In this document: positions 9,485-19,036 of the stretch, one piece after another
Numbering within the stretch: the first letter of the stretch is position 1
Layout of the letters: the number at the start of each line of letters is the position of its first letter
NCBI RefSeq assembly: GCF_003600835.1
Contig: NZ_NQYC01000001.1
Coordinates: 3,681,001 to 3,745,000 of the forward strand
Source of the DNA: Bacillus sp. PK3_68
GTDB lineage: Bacteria > Bacillota > Bacilli > Bacillales > Domibacillaceae
Length of the DNA stretch: 64,000 bases
Direction: 5' to 3'
Notes under the pieces: model-generated
What the model was told of the DNA's origin: nothing
Database searches by the model: none
Seen by the model: the letters and a program-made list of their open reading frames with translations, nothing else
Translations under genes and position numbers: made by a program

Positions 9485-10297
9485 GTGAATTTTATGTTTG
9501 ATCATCTTGTTCACTTTGTGGAAGAGCCAGAGAAGGCGATCGCCTTTTTGAAAGAGAAAGGAATTGCAGCTGTTGAAGGCGGGGTGCACGAAAACAGGGG
9601 AACATACAATGCGGTCAGTTATTTTGATTTAAGCTATATTGAACTTTTAAGTACATATGACAAAGAGCTTGTGCGGCAAACGCAGCACCCCAGACATAGC
9701 TTCCTTGAAACAGTTGCCGAAGAACAATTCACTGAAGGCTTTTCCCGCATAGCCATTCGAACAACGGATATTGAAGGCGCAGCAAAGCACTTCAAGAACA
9801 AAGGATTAACGATTTATGGTCCAGAGTCTTTTAGCCGCAAGCGCCCTGATGGCAGCCTTGTTGAATGGCAGCTTCTTTATATAGGGGATCCGGCCGGCGG
9901 GATGGAGCTGCCGTTTATTATTCAATGGCAAGAGGAAGACGCCGAGAGAAAGAAGGAGCTGATAGAGAGGAAGGTCATCCAGCCGCATCCTTCTAAAGCT
10001 GTACTTTCTCATGTTACATTTGCTGTCCGTGACTTGGAAAAAAAGATTGGACAATGGGCGGAGTGGCTGAAGCTAGAAGCTGGCGAGGTCTTTATTGATG
10101 AGGTCTTACAGGCAAAATGTCAGTCATTAGAGCTTCAAGGCGGGCGATTAGTTTTTGGAAGCCCGATCGGTGAGGGAATCGTGGCAGATGTCCTTCGCCA
10201 GAGAGGAGAGAGACCGTTCCAAGTAGCCCTTTCCAGCCCAATTAAGAGCGAGTCATTTAGCTTATTTGGCGGCATTTATCAGATCGAGAAAATTTAA
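9485..10297 (+). CDS. VOC-superfamily protein (Glyoxalase_3-like)
   Basis: A 270-aa cytoplasmic protein with two vicinal-oxygen-chelate half domains. The first (residues 2-130) starts FDHLVHFVEEPEKAIAFLKE and includes YFDLSYIELLS; the second starts near SHVTFAVRDLEKKIGQWAEW. His and Glu residues at the usual metal positions are visible. The start is GTG 9485 with AAGGAGG at 9471-9477. The family includes dioxygenases, isomerases and resistance proteins, so no reaction can be assigned. It stands alone with its own terminator. Confidence 0.75.
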   Translation: MNFMFDHLVHFVEEPEKAIAFLKEKGIAAVEGGVHENRGTYNAVSYFDLSYIELLSTYDKELVRQTQHPRHSFLETVAEEQFTEGFSRIAIRTTDIEGAAKHFKNKGLTIYGPESFSRKRPDGSLVEWQLLYIGDPAGGMELPFIIQWQEEDAERKKELIERKVIQPHPSKAVLSHVTFAVRDLEKKIGQWAEWLKLEAGEVFIDEVLQAKCQSLELQGGRLVFGSPIGEGIVADVLRQRGERPFQVALSSPIKSESFSLFGGIYQIEKI

Positions 10298-10303
10298 TGG
10301 GTT

Positions 10304-10333
10304 AAAAGAGATGTAGAAGCTCAGCTCTCTACG
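10304..10333 (+). terminator. Rho-independent terminator
   Basis: AAAAGAGATGTAGA folds back on CTCTACGTCTTTT with wobble pairs and is followed by T residues, just after the VOC gene. Confidence 0.75.
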
Positions 10334-10491
10334 TCTTTTTTTATTGGCGGGAACCTTCGTTTTATCAAGAAGAAGTCAGGGTAAGATAATGCTTAAGCTG
10401 CTTTTTTGTAGAGCTGGCAGCTTGTTTACAGAGAAGAAGGCTGTTTGTGCATCAAGAAGGTACATAACTAATTTTAAAGGAGCTGATCTTA

Positions 10492-11748
10492 ATGGCATCC
10501 AGTCGTTCAATTCCTAAAGAAAAAGGGCTTGATCATACACTCGCTCTATTGGCGGAAGGGTATGAGTTTATTCCTGAAAGACGCAGCGAGCTGCAGTCTG
10601 ATATTTTTCAAACACGTATTCTTGGACAGAAGGCCATCTGCATAGCTGGCGAGGAGGCCGCTGCTGTTTTTTATGATGAAAATTTGTTTACACGAAAGGG
10701 AGCGGCACCAAAGCGTGTACAAAAAACGTTGTTTGGGGAGAAGGCCATTCAAACAATGGATGGAGAGGAGCATAAACAGCGAAAGCGGATGTTTCTATCT
10801 ATGATGACACCTAAACGTCTCGATGACCTCGCAAACATTACTAAACAGCAGTGGCAGGCGAAAGCCCCTGAATGGAAACAGAGAGGCGAAATCGTACTGT
10901 TTCATGAAGCAGAGGAAGTGATGTGCCGGATTGCCTGCGAATGGGCAGGAGTGCCGATTACAGAAGTAGAAGTGAAGCAGCGAGCGGCTGATTTTGGAAT
11001 AATGATTGATACTTTTGCCGCTGTTGGCGGAAGATATCGGGAGGGAAAGCAGGCGCGTGCGAGATCAGAAAAATGGATTGAAAAGGTGATTAAGCAAATT
11101 CGCTCTAAAAAGTTGCAACCTCCTGAACATACAGCGGCTTACATTATCGCTTGGCATCGGGACTTAAATGGGAAAATGCTTGACGATCGAATGGCCGCCA
11201 TTGAACTGATCAATATCTTAAGACCTATTGTTGCGATCGGTCGTTTCGTTACGTTTGGAGCTCTTGCTTTGCATGATTATCCGGAAGTAAGAGAAAAAGT
11301 AAAAGCGGATAAAGACAATTACAGCCACCTGTTTGTTCAGGAGGTCCGCCGTTTCTACCCGTTTGGCCCGTTTGTGGGAGCAAGGGTGAGAGAGGACTTT
11401 AAGTGGAAGGATTACGAGTTTAAAAAAGGAACATTGGTACTGCTTGATATTTACGGAACAAACCACCATCCAGATCTTTGGGATCACCCGGAAGAGTTCC
11501 GGCCAGAGCGATTTGCAGAGTGGAAGGAGAGTCCATTTTCTTTCATACCGCAAGGCGGAGGGGACCATTATATGGGACATCGCTGTGCGGGAGAGTGGGT
11601 TACTGTTCTTGTAATGAAGGAAAGTCTGAAGTTTTTAACGAAGAACGTCGCATACGATGTGCCAGAGCAGGATTTAACTTATGATATGAGCAGAATTCCA
11701 TCCCTTCCTGAGAGCCGGTTTATCATCAAGAATGTCCAGCTTGTCTAA
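10492..11748 (+). CDS. cypC: Fatty-acid peroxygenase, cytochrome P450 CYP152 (CypC/YbdT-like)
   Basis: A 418-aa P450 that uses hydrogen peroxide to hydroxylate long-chain fatty acids at the alpha or beta carbon, with no reductase needed. The haem-thiolate Cys is residue 365 in GHRCAGEW, after the family QGGGDHY motif. The I-helix has the substrate-carboxylate-binding Arg-Pro pair (LRPIVAIGRF, Arg244) that replaces the acid-alcohol pair of ordinary P450s. Length and motifs match B. subtilis CypC (ligand Cys363, Arg242). It has its own ribosome site (AAGGAGC) and stands alone. Confidence 0.93.
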   Translation: MASSRSIPKEKGLDHTLALLAEGYEFIPERRSELQSDIFQTRILGQKAICIAGEEAAAVFYDENLFTRKGAAPKRVQKTLFGEKAIQTMDGEEHKQRKRMFLSMMTPKRLDDLANITKQQWQAKAPEWKQRGEIVLFHEAEEVMCRIACEWAGVPITEVEVKQRAADFGIMIDTFAAVGGRYREGKQARARSEKWIEKVIKQIRSKKLQPPEHTAAYIIAWHRDLNGKMLDDRMAAIELINILRPIVAIGRFVTFGALALHDYPEVREKVKADKDNYSHLFVQEVRRFYPFGPFVGARVREDFKWKDYEFKKGTLVLLDIYGTNHHPDLWDHPEEFRPERFAEWKESPFSFIPQGGGDHYMGHRCAGEWVTVLVMKESLKFLTKNVAYDVPEQDLTYDMSRIPSLPESRFIIKNVQLV

Positions 11749-11759
11749 GAGAAAAACTT

Positions 11760-11798
11760 CTACAAACGATCCTGACATTGTGTGAGGATCGTTTGTAG
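11760..11798. terminator. Perfect 14-bp stem-loop after cypC
   Basis: CTACAAACGATCCT (11760-11773) pairs fully with AGGATCGTTTGTAG (11785-11798). No T run follows on the + strand; the opposite strand has AGTTTTT. It probably ends or stabilises the cypC mRNA. Confidence 0.6.
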
Positions 11799-11898
11799 GA
11801 ATAGTGATTCATTGCATCTTCCGAAAGGATGGTTTATACTATTTTTAAACGATGAAAACTTTTTTTGTTTTTTTAGTTTCTTGTAAGGAGGATGATAA

Positions 11899-12459
11899 AT
11901 GAAATCTCGTATTATGAAAGCTTTTCTTGAAGAGATTCATGATAAAAGCATGAAATTCACGATGGATGATTTAGCAAAAAGGCTAGGTATTAGCAAGCGC
12001 ACGCTGTATGAACATTTTTCTTCAAAAACGGAAATTTTAGATGCAATCATTGATTCTACTTTATTTGAATTTGATGAAAAAACCGAAGCCATTGTTCGCG
12101 ATCCAGAATTGTCACTCCTGGAAAAAATAAAAGGGGTTATTACTGTCGTTCCTAAATATAATGAATTTTATGATTGGAAGATTTTGGATCAAATGAAGAA
12201 GTCTTATCCAGAGCAATGGGAAAGAATTCATACTGCGCTTAATCAGTGGGATGCGCTCCGTCAATTGATTGAACAAGGGATTCGCGAAGGGTTGATTATT
12301 GATCAAAATGTCTCTTTGCTTATTAAACTGATTATTGATGCAACAAACTCTACTCTTGACCGTCAATTTTTCTTGGAAAATAGTATAACGGTTACGGAGG
12401 CGTTAGACTCCATTGTGGATATTTTATTATTTGGCTTAGTTAAAAAAGATCGAGCATGA
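11899..12459 (+). CDS. TetR/AcrR-family transcriptional regulator
   Basis: A 186-aa repressor-type protein. The N-terminal helix-turn-helix covers about residues 18-50 (FTMDDLAKRLGISKRTLYEH), typical of TetR, and the C-terminal part is a helical ligand domain without further recognisable features. The start has AAGGAGG 7 bases upstream. It precedes a GNAT acetyltransferase and a MATE exporter and is a candidate regulator of them; a small AACAAAA/TTTTGTT dyad (12510-12527) lies in front of those genes. Confidence 0.88.
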   Translation: MKSRIMKAFLEEIHDKSMKFTMDDLAKRLGISKRTLYEHFSSKTEILDAIIDSTLFEFDEKTEAIVRDPELSLLEKIKGVITVVPKYNEFYDWKILDQMKKSYPEQWERIHTALNQWDALRQLIEQGIREGLIIDQNVSLLIKLIIDATNSTLDRQFFLENSITVTEALDSIVDILLFGLVKKDRA

Positions 12460-12461
12460 AG

Positions 12462-12489
12462 AATCCGGCTTTTTAGTCCGGTTTTTTTC
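12462..12489 (+). terminator. Weak Rho-independent terminator
   Basis: AATCCGG and CCGGTTT form a short stem with one mismatch, followed by T7, directly after the TetR gene. Confidence 0.6.
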
Positions 12490-12509
12490 CTCCCATAAAA
12501 AACTAATAA

Positions 12510-12527
12510 AACAAAAATAGTTTTGTT
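12510..12527. promoter_or_regulatory. Small dyad upstream of acetyltransferase-exporter operon
   Basis: AACAAAA, a 4-base centre and TTTTGTT lie 34 bases before the GNAT start. It is a possible operator for the neighbouring TetR protein; the sequence is AT-rich, so chance is possible. Confidence 0.3.
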
Positions 12528-12560
12528 GTTTTACATTTATTTTGAAAGCGAGATGGAAGT

Positions 12561-13028
12561 ATGAGCCTCCGTATATGTGAGGTAACAGCTGATAACTGGA
12601 TGGAAGTAGCCTCCTTATCAGTTAATGATCATCAAAAAGATTTTATTGAAAGTAATTTGTTTTCTTTGGCTCAATCTAAATTTGAACCGCATTGGAAGTC
12701 TGTCGGCTTATATGATGGTGAATGGCTTGTTGGATATGCCATGTACGGGCGTGATAAAACAACCAGACGTGTATGGCTCGACCGCTTTATGATTGATCAA
12801 AAGTATCAGGGCAGGGGATATGCAAGCCGCTTTCTTTCACCTTTAATTAAAGAAATCCAACAGCACTACCATTGCGTTCACATATATTTAAGTGTTTATC
12901 CCGGAAATACAAAAGCCCGTTATTTATATGAAAAGTTTGGTTTTACATTAAATGGAGAAAAGGATGAAGCCGGTTTAGTTTGTGGACTTGTTATGGAACT
13001 TAACGTAGTAAGGAGAAGCATAGAATGA
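12561..13028 (+). CDS. GNAT-family N-acetyltransferase
   Basis: A 155-aa acetyl-CoA-dependent acetyltransferase. The acetyl-CoA pyrophosphate loop is visible as QKYQGRGYASRFL (about residues 80-92, R/QxxGxG/A type), and the C-terminal part has the common YPGNTKARYLYEKFGF pattern. The layout resembles spermidine/SpeG- or BltD-like acetyltransferases that sit beside drug exporters. It overlaps the MATE gene by 4 bases (ATGA), so the two are co-translated. The substrate is unknown. Confidence 0.85.
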   Translation: MSLRICEVTADNWMEVASLSVNDHQKDFIESNLFSLAQSKFEPHWKSVGLYDGEWLVGYAMYGRDKTTRRVWLDRFMIDQKYQGRGYASRFLSPLIKEIQQHYHCVHIYLSVYPGNTKARYLYEKFGFTLNGEKDEAGLVCGLVMELNVVRRSIE

Positions 13029-14371
13029 GCTCATCAACCTCTGCATTTCATCAGTTAGATACGCAGCCTGTCGGACGCATCTTTCTGCGTTATTTGCTTC
13101 CGTCTATGATTGGCATGCTATTGATGGCTGTTAATATTGTGGCCGATGGAATTATGGTAGGAAACAGGCTGGGACCTGAAGCTTTAGCGGGAGTGGGAAT
13201 TGCTGCTCCTGTTTACACAATCTTCGTAGCGCTGTCTCTTTGGATTGGTATTGGAGCAGCCACGAAGTATTCCATGGCTATGGGAGCAAAAAGAGTAGCA
13301 GAGGCCCGGGTAATTTTTACACATGCTCTGTTTTCAATCTTTCTATTTACGCTGCTAATTGGATTGGCTGCTTTTTTACTTCGCGATCCTCTTGCCTATG
13401 CGCTTGGTGCGAATCAAGATACCTTTCCGTATGTGTCGGATTATTTATATGTCATTTTATTGTTTGGTTTTGTATTTACTATTGAAAATACGTTTAGTGT
13501 GTTTGTCCGTAATGATGGGGCGCCAAATCTTTCGATGGCTGCGCTTGTCGTATCGGCCTCTGCAAACATTATCCTTAATTATATATTTTTATATATTTTC
13601 GACTTTGGAGTGGCAGGTGCTGCTTCCGCCACCATAATCGCAGCCTTTCTTGCTATTCTCGTGCTGGCTAGCCACTTTTTGAAGAAATCAGGCAATTTAA
13701 GAATCGTGCACTTTACCTTTGATAAAAAGCTGTTTTGGCTGATTATTGTGATCGGCTTTCCGAGTTTTCTGTCTGAAATAGGTATCTCAGTTTTTACTAT
13801 TTCCCACAACGTTGCTTTTGAACGGACTGCCGGGACAGACGGTGTCGCCGCTTTTTCTATCCTTAACTATGTGCATAGTGTCATGCTGATGATGTTTCTC
13901 GGGATGGGATCGGCGATACAGCCGCTCATCAGTTATTACCATGGGGCTGATAATCAAAGGAGAAAGCGAGAAACCGTTCAAAAAGCCAGTTTGACTGCTA
14001 TATTGGCAGGCGCTGCTTTTTTCTTTATTGGTCAGTTGGCGGCCGGGCCGATCGTTTCAATATTCGGTGATTTTTCCTCCGATGTAACAGCTCTTGCGAC
14101 TCTGGGCATCCAATTATTTTTCATTGCCTATCTTTTTACAGGAACGAACTTTGTAATGATGACGTACTATCAATCTGTCGGCAATGTCCGCATGGCTATA
14201 TGGATTACAGCTGCCCGCGAAATTGTTGTGATGTTCGTCTTTTTGCTCATTTTGCCGCCGCTTTTAGGAGTGAATGGTATTTGGCTCGCCATTCCAGCAT
14301 CTGAATTTTTGGTCTTTGTCAGCATTTTATTGTATCAGCGAAAGGCGCAAGTAAGGGCCGTGCAAAGATAA
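13025..14371 (+). CDS. MATE-family multidrug efflux transporter
   Basis: A 448-aa integral membrane protein with 12 hydrophobic segments arranged as two MATE halves, expected to export cationic or aromatic compounds by H+ or Na+ antiport. Family patterns visible are NIVADGIMVGNRLGPEALAG in helices 1-2 and FVRNDGAPNLS later in the first half. Translational coupling with the acetyltransferase upstream, and a TetR gene before that, suggests a detoxification unit with modify-and-export logic, as in the B. subtilis blt locus (inference). Confidence 0.9.
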   Translation: MSSSTSAFHQLDTQPVGRIFLRYLLPSMIGMLLMAVNIVADGIMVGNRLGPEALAGVGIAAPVYTIFVALSLWIGIGAATKYSMAMGAKRVAEARVIFTHALFSIFLFTLLIGLAAFLLRDPLAYALGANQDTFPYVSDYLYVILLFGFVFTIENTFSVFVRNDGAPNLSMAALVVSASANIILNYIFLYIFDFGVAGAASATIIAAFLAILVLASHFLKKSGNLRIVHFTFDKKLFWLIIVIGFPSFLSEIGISVFTISHNVAFERTAGTDGVAAFSILNYVHSVMLMMFLGMGSAIQPLISYYHGADNQRRKRETVQKASLTAILAGAAFFFIGQLAAGPIVSIFGDFSSDVTALATLGIQLFFIAYLFTGTNFVMMTYYQSVGNVRMAIWITAAREIVVMFVFLLILPPLLGVNGIWLAIPASEFLVFVSILLYQRKAQVRAVQR

Positions 14372-14383
14372 GATGAAACAATG

Positions 14384-14420
14384 AAAAGCGGCTCTCCTTA
14401 GATAGGGAGAGCCGCTCTTG
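14384..14420. terminator. Bidirectional terminator between MATE gene and guaC
   Basis: AGCGGCTCTCC (14387-14397) pairs perfectly with GGAGAGCCGCT (14406-14416). T residues follow the stem on the minus strand, so it serves guaC and probably the converging MATE gene. Confidence 0.8.
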
Positions 14421-14438
14421 GCCCTATATAAACGCTAA

Positions 14439-15422
14439 TTAGTAAACTTTGTCACCGTTGAAAATAGAGTTTTTAACAACGACGTAATCCACATTGCGAA
14501 TAGCTTCCAGCTTCGTTCCTCCAGCATAAGAAACAGAGGATTGAAGATCTTGTTCCATTTCAGTTAACGTATCTTGTAAAGGCCCTTTATATTCTACAAA
14601 CATCTTCTTGCCTTCTACATTTTTCTTTTCACCTTTTTGGAATTCTGAAGCGGACCCAAAATATTCTTTATAAACCTTTCCATCTTGCTCGAAAAGTTCT
14701 CCTGGAGATTCTTCGTGTCCGGCAAATAATGAGCCAATCATTACCATGGATGCGCCAAATCTAATAGACTTAGCGATATCCCCATGGGTACGGATTCCGC
14801 CGTCAGCGATAATTGGCTTGCTTGCTGCTTTTGCACACCAGCGCAACGCAGCCAATTGCCAGCCGCCAGTTCCAAATCCAGTTTTAATTTTAGTAATGCA
14901 TACTTTACCTGGTCCAATGCCAACCTTTGTTGCATCTGCACCAGCGTTTTCTAACTCTCTGACCGCTTCTGGTGTGCCGACGTTTCCTGCAATAACGAAG
15001 CTTTCAGGCAAATGTTTTTTGATATGCTGGATCATTTTTATTACCGCATTAGAGTGGCCATGGGCAATATCAATCGTAATATACTCTGGTATAAGCTGTT
15101 CTTCAGCCAACTGTTCAACAAAACTGTATTCTTCTTCTTTGACGCCTACGCTAATAGAGGCAAATAGTCCACGTGAATGCATGTCTTTAATAAAAGCTGG
15201 ACGCTCCTCTGGCTTAAAGCGGTGCATAATGTAGAAGTAACCGTTTTCGGCTAAGTAAACAGCGATTTTTTCATCTATAATTGTCTGCATATTGGCAGGC
15301 ACGACAGGCAGCTTAAATGTCCGCCCGCCAAAGTTGATAGTTGTATCACATTCTGAGCGGCTATTTACAACACATTTTGCCGGAATTAATTGAATATCTT
15401 CGTAATCAAACACATTTTCCAT
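14439..15422 (-). CDS. guaC: GMP reductase
   Basis: A 327-aa enzyme converting GMP to IMP and ammonia with NADPH, in purine salvage. It has the IMPDH/GMPR barrel with early NMQTI and the active-site loop [11 protein letters not shown] carrying the catalytic Cys, then [20 protein letters not shown] for phosphate binding. The CBS domains of IMP dehydrogenase are absent, as expected. I use ATG 15422 because AGGGGTG lies 6 bases upstream; the GTG at 15431 overlaps that site. Possible PurR boxes lie upstream. Confidence 0.93.
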   Translation of the reverse strand: MENVFDYEDIQLIPAKCVVNSRSECDTTINFGGRTFKLPVVPANMQTIIDEKIAVYLAENGYFYIMHRFKPEERPAFIKDMHSRGLFASISVGVKEEEYSFVEQLAEEQLIPEYITIDIAHGHSNAVIKMIQHIKKHLPESFVIAGNVGTPEAVRELENAGADATKVGIGPGKVCITKIKTGFGTGGWQLAALRWCAKAASKPIIADGGIRTHGDIAKSIRFGASMVMIGSLFAGHEESPGELFEQDGKVYKEYFGSASEFQKGEKKNVEGKKMFVEYKGPLQDTLTEMEQDLQSSVSYAGGTKLEAIRNVDYVVVKNSIFNGDKVY

Positions 15423-15435
15423 GATTAACACCCCT

Positions 15436-15479
15436 AAAAACGAATATTAAATATTTTTGTTAAAAAAATGTTCGTCCAA
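15436..15479 (-). promoter_or_regulatory. Possible PurR box pair upstream of guaC
   Basis: On the + strand, AAAAACGAATATT (15436-15448) and AATGTTCGTCCAA (15467-15479) face each other 18 bases apart. Each resembles the Bacillus PurBox AWWWCCGAACWWT with a few mismatches. B. subtilis guaC is a known PurR target, which supports the reading; the fit is imperfect. Confidence 0.4.
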
Positions 15480-15901
15480 AAGGTAATGTACCTCATTTTT
15501 GAGGGGATGTCAAAGCTTTTATGTGAAAGAGATGTGAAAAGCGGCATCTTTCTAAAAAATCAGAGAGAAAAATCGTTTATAAAGATAGACAGGGGGAAGG
15601 GCGGAGTGACATACCAAAAGTAAAGAAACAGAAGAATACATAGAGCTGAAGGCCGGAAAGTACGGACTGTTTTTTAATAGAAATTATCACTTGATTTGAT
15701 TAGCAAATGAAATCATGATTGGTATTTGATTTTTGGTAGGAAGTATTCTTTTTCTTTAGGAAACAGCTAAATTAGCAGGCACAATTTTGTTTATTATCGG
15801 CTGTGCATGATTACTTATTCGGCCCATTTTGAAGATTCTTCAAGCGGTTACTCTGAGAAGAGACGAGCAATTATCCTGGAAGGAGAATAAATCATAACCC
15901 C
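15480..15901. other. Gene-free stretch
   Basis: No gene with a start and ribosome site is visible. A short in-frame segment near 15760-15810 translates to ETAKLAGTILFIIGCA then stops. It resembles the start of a small membrane protein but has no supported start, so it may be a remnant. Confidence 0.3.
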
Positions 15902-15902
15902 A

Positions 15903-15950
15903 ATAAAAACAGGCAGCTGAAGCCTAGTTTTTCCACAGACTTAGCTGCCT
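15903..15950 (-). terminator. Terminator of the acyl-CoA dehydrogenase gene
   Basis: On the minus strand AGGCAGCT pairs with AGCTGCCT around a 24-base loop and is followed by GTTTTTA, 14 bases beyond the gene's stop codon. Confidence 0.7.
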
Positions 15951-15963
15951 CGAGAAGGACGGT

Positions 15964-17127
15964 TTATTTATTTTCTGCTTCTTTAATAGCGGTTTGCGCC
16001 AGTTTTGAGATCGTCATGTCATCCATTGGCGGGTTATGAAGCCCAGCTCTTACATCCCGATAATATCTTTGGAGTGGGTTAGACATTTGCAGGCTTTTAG
16101 CACCGACTAGTCTCATGGACAAATCAACGATCGTAATAGCTGAATTTGTTACAATATGCTTGGCAGCTGCCAGTTCATTCGTTATATGAGACCGGCGCTC
16201 AGCATCGTCATAAGCTTCCGCTACGCTGTAGAGGAAATGGCGTGCTTTCATTAGTTCCAGATCAATGCGACCGAGCAAACTCTGCACGTTTGGCAGCTGG
16301 CTGATCGATCCGCTAATGCTATTTGGTGAATGTTCCACAGCGAATTTCAGTGCATAATCACGAGCGGATTGGGCGATGCCTAAATAACAGGCGGGGATAT
16401 GCAGAATCCAGCCATTTATCTTGTCACCTCTTGGTCCGTGATTTAATTCTACGAAGTTTTCCTCCGCCACTTCTACATGATCCAATACAAGGTCGTGGCT
16501 TTCAGAGCCCCTCATGGCGATGACATCCCAGGTTTCTTTGATAGACAACCCTTTGGAATCTCTCGGAATAAGGAAAAAGCCAATTCCTTGTTTTTCTTCG
16601 ACCCATGCGGATACGAGAAAATGCGTTAATACAGGTGACATTGTTGTAAAATTCTTTTGTCCGGAAATCACCCATTTGCTGCCTTTTTTCACTGCATTAG
16701 TTCCAGGACGGCCACCACGGGTCGGACTGCCGGTTTGCGCTTCGCTTACTGCCCTGTTCACTAAAGCGCCGTTCAACACTTCTTGAGCAAAGGACTTTAG
16801 CTTTTCTTTTTCCCAGAGTTTTTTTTCATACAGCTCGCCAACAACCCCTTGATGCCAGCCGATCGCCAATCCTGTTACACTGTCCAAGCTCGCGATGGTT
16901 TCCTGAAGAAGTACCATGTCAGTCACCCTGATGCCCTCGCCCCCATATTCGACAGGCAAGGTTAATTTTGTATAACCCATTTCAACCAGCTTGTTGACAT
17001 TTTTCTTAGGAAAGGATGATTGTTTATCGTTTTCCTGTGAATCTTCTTTAAAATCTTTCTCATACTTCAATAATTTTTCCAGCCACTCTCTTTGCAGGCT
17101 TGTTCTAATAAATAATTCCTTGGACAC
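15964..17127 (-). CDS. Acyl-CoA dehydrogenase family flavoprotein (YdbM-like)
   Basis: A 387-aa FAD enzyme of the acyl-CoA dehydrogenase fold. The N-terminal helical domain ends with LTLPVEYGGEGI; the middle beta domain has AVSEAQTGSPTRG and KWVISGQKNFTTM; the C-terminal helices include RDVRAGLHNPPMDD. It resembles B. subtilis YdbM and SfnB-type proteins, several of which act in sulfur scavenging rather than fatty acid oxidation; ydbM belongs to the CymR sulfur regulon. I chose GTG 17127 because AAGGAA lies 9 bases upstream; a TTG at 17163 is the alternative. It is divergent from an amino acid ABC importer, which suggests a shared sulfur or amino acid theme (inference). Confidence 0.75.
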   Translation of the reverse strand: MSKELFIRTSLQREWLEKLLKYEKDFKEDSQENDKQSSFPKKNVNKLVEMGYTKLTLPVEYGGEGIRVTDMVLLQETIASLDSVTGLAIGWHQGVVGELYEKKLWEKEKLKSFAQEVLNGALVNRAVSEAQTGSPTRGGRPGTNAVKKGSKWVISGQKNFTTMSPVLTHFLVSAWVEEKQGIGFFLIPRDSKGLSIKETWDVIAMRGSESHDLVLDHVEVAEENFVELNHGPRGDKINGWILHIPACYLGIAQSARDYALKFAVEHSPNSISGSISQLPNVQSLLGRIDLELMKARHFLYSVAEAYDDAERRSHITNELAAAKHIVTNSAITIVDLSMRLVGAKSLQMSNPLQRYYRDVRAGLHNPPMDDMTISKLAQTAIKEAENK

Positions 17128-17321
17128 ATTCCACACTTCCTTAATAAAATCGGTTAACTTCAATTACTTTCCATTCAAGACCTATTCGTTTCCTACGTCA
17201 AGCAATTAAATTCCCAATTATTCTACAATTCTATTATAGATTTTGAAAACCAACTTTACAACCCGGAATTGTTATGTTAATGTTTGGATATATTCATTGA
17301 GCTGATAGAGAGGGAGTTAGA

Positions 17322-18074
17322 TTGGTTGAATTAACTAATATTAAAAAGAGCTTTAAAAAGAATGTTGTTTTAAGAGGGATCGACCTACAAGTGAATAAAG
17401 GGGATGTATTGGTTATTGTCGGGCCGAGCGGATCTGGGAAAACAACTCTTCTCCGTTGCATTAATTATTTAGAAAGGCCAGATGAAGGGACCATCTCTGT
17501 CGATGGGTTTTCAATTGAAGGAAAAAACGCTTCAAGAAAAGACATTTTGACGTTGAGACGTAAAACAGCCATGGTTTTCCAGCACTATAATTTATTCAAA
17601 AATAAAACTGTTCTGGAAAATGTAATGGAGGGGTTAATTGTCGCAAAGAAAATGAAAGCCACAGAAGCCCGCGATCTCAGTATTAATTTGCTTCAGAAGG
17701 TAGGTCTGAGTGAGAAGATAAATGATTATCCGGCCCAGCTTTCCGGCGGACAACAGCAGCGGGTCGGCATTGCCAGGGCACTTGCCTTAAACCCTTCTGT
17801 TATCTTGTTTGACGAGCCGACATCTGCTCTTGATCCTGAGATGGTCGGTGAAGTGCTCTCTATTATGAAAAAAATCGCCAGTGAGGGAATGACGATGGTC
17901 ATCGTCACTCACGAAATTGATTTTGCCAGAGAAGTAGCTGATCGTGTTGTTTTTATGGCTGACGGGGTGATTGTCGAGCAAGGAACGCCTGATGAAGTAT
18001 TAACCCATCCAACGCATGAGCGAACAAAGCAATTTTTGAAAAGGCTTGTCAGAGAGCCAGAATATGAAATTTAA
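17322..18074 (+). CDS. Polar amino acid ABC transporter, ATP-binding protein
   Basis: A 250-aa ATPase that powers the four-gene importer. Walker A is GPSGSGKTT, the Q-loop region is MVFQHYNLF, the signature is [15 protein letters not shown] and Walker B is [13 protein letters not shown]. It is most like the GlnQ/TcyC/TcyN group, which take up glutamine, cystine or related compounds. The start is TTG 17322 behind GAGGGAG. It is followed 18 bases later by the binding-protein gene. Confidence 0.9.
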   Translation: MVELTNIKKSFKKNVVLRGIDLQVNKGDVLVIVGPSGSGKTTLLRCINYLERPDEGTISVDGFSIEGKNASRKDILTLRRKTAMVFQHYNLFKNKTVLENVMEGLIVAKKMKATEARDLSINLLQKVGLSEKINDYPAQLSGGQQQRVGIARALALNPSVILFDEPTSALDPEMVGEVLSIMKKIASEGMTMVIVTHEIDFAREVADRVVFMADGVIVEQGTPDEVLTHPTHERTKQFLKRLVREPEYEI

Positions 18075-18092
18075 TAGGGGGAATACATAGAG

Positions 18093-18941
18093 ATGAAGCG
18101 CATTTGGTTGACAGTTTTTTTAGCAGCCGTTTCCGTTTTTGTGATTGCTGGCTGCTCCAACAGTGAAAGTGGGAAAACGAAAGATGGAAAACAAATTATT
18201 AAAGTGGCATTAAGTGATGAGGTCAATCCGCCGTTTTTATATACGGATGAATCGAATAATCCGATCGGCTACGATATGGATTATTTAAAAGAAATAGAAA
18301 AAAAGCTGCCACAATATAAGTTTGAATACACCTTTGGTGAAGAAGAGTCGAATTTAGTCGGCGTTGATACAGGGAAGTTTGACTTTGCGATTAATTGGTT
18401 TTTTAAAAATCCGGAAAGAGAACAAAAATTCCTTTATCCGCAGCATGGGTACGGCTACTCTCTTACCACGCTAATTACAAAGAAAGATAGAAATGACATT
18501 AAGACATTGGATGATATGGTTGGTAAAAAACTCGCGCCTATGTCTCCAAGCGGCGGACTGCGCTCGATCTTAAACGGTTATAACAAGAGCCATCCAGAAC
18601 GCCAGGTGACAATTGAAAGCATCGATCATCCTTCAAATGCGGATAACTTAAAGCGTGTAGCAGCTGGAAAAGCAGATGCAGTGTTTCTTAATAAAACTAC
18701 ATTTGATGCGGTTCAGGAAGATCTGAATTTGGATTTAAAGGTGGCAGGAGTTGTTTCTAAAGAGCCGATTTATGTTGTGTTTGATTCAGAAAATAAAGAA
18801 TTGGCTAAGGAAATGGATAAAGCGACAGAGGAACTGATTAAGGACGGCACCCTTCCTAAGCTTGCCGAGAAGTGGTTCGATATCGATATTTTTAAGGATC
18901 TTGAGTACATTAACGAAAAAGGCTTTGAATATAAAAAATAA
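18093..18941 (+). CDS. Amino acid ABC transporter substrate-binding lipoprotein (family 3)
   Basis: A 282-aa lipoprotein with signal and lipobox (VIAGC, Cys21) and the family 3 solute-binding fold: VNPPFLYTDESNNPIGYDMD near the start and GKFDFAINWFF in the middle. It should bind a polar amino acid, possibly cystine or another sulfur compound given the neighbouring YdbM-like gene (inference). A stem-loop follows before the permease genes. Confidence 0.88.
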   Translation: MKRIWLTVFLAAVSVFVIAGCSNSESGKTKDGKQIIKVALSDEVNPPFLYTDESNNPIGYDMDYLKEIEKKLPQYKFEYTFGEEESNLVGVDTGKFDFAINWFFKNPEREQKFLYPQHGYGYSLTTLITKKDRNDIKTLDDMVGKKLAPMSPSGGLRSILNGYNKSHPERQVTIESIDHPSNADNLKRVAAGKADAVFLNKTTFDAVQEDLNLDLKVAGVVSKEPIYVVFDSENKELAKEMDKATEELIKDGTLPKLAEKWFDIDIFKDLEYINEKGFEYKK

Positions 18942-18944
18942 TCA

Positions 18945-18985
18945 TTTCCGGAATGAGCGATTGCCGCTTACTCCGGAAAATTATA
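18945..18985 (+). terminator. Intra-operon stem-loop, likely partial terminator
   Basis: TTTCCGGAATGAGCG pairs with CGCTTACTCCGGAAA with wobbles, then ATTATATTT. Such stem-loops after binding-protein genes usually raise binding protein over permease levels (established for ABC operons; inferred here). Confidence 0.55.
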
Positions 18986-19036
18986 TTTGTGAATTTTATC
19001 TTATTAATTTAATGATCTGTTTAGGTGGAGAGAAAG

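Noticed and set aside
14746-15234. 162-residue + strand frame
   Set aside because: It is antisense to the conserved guaC coding sequence and has no ribosome site.
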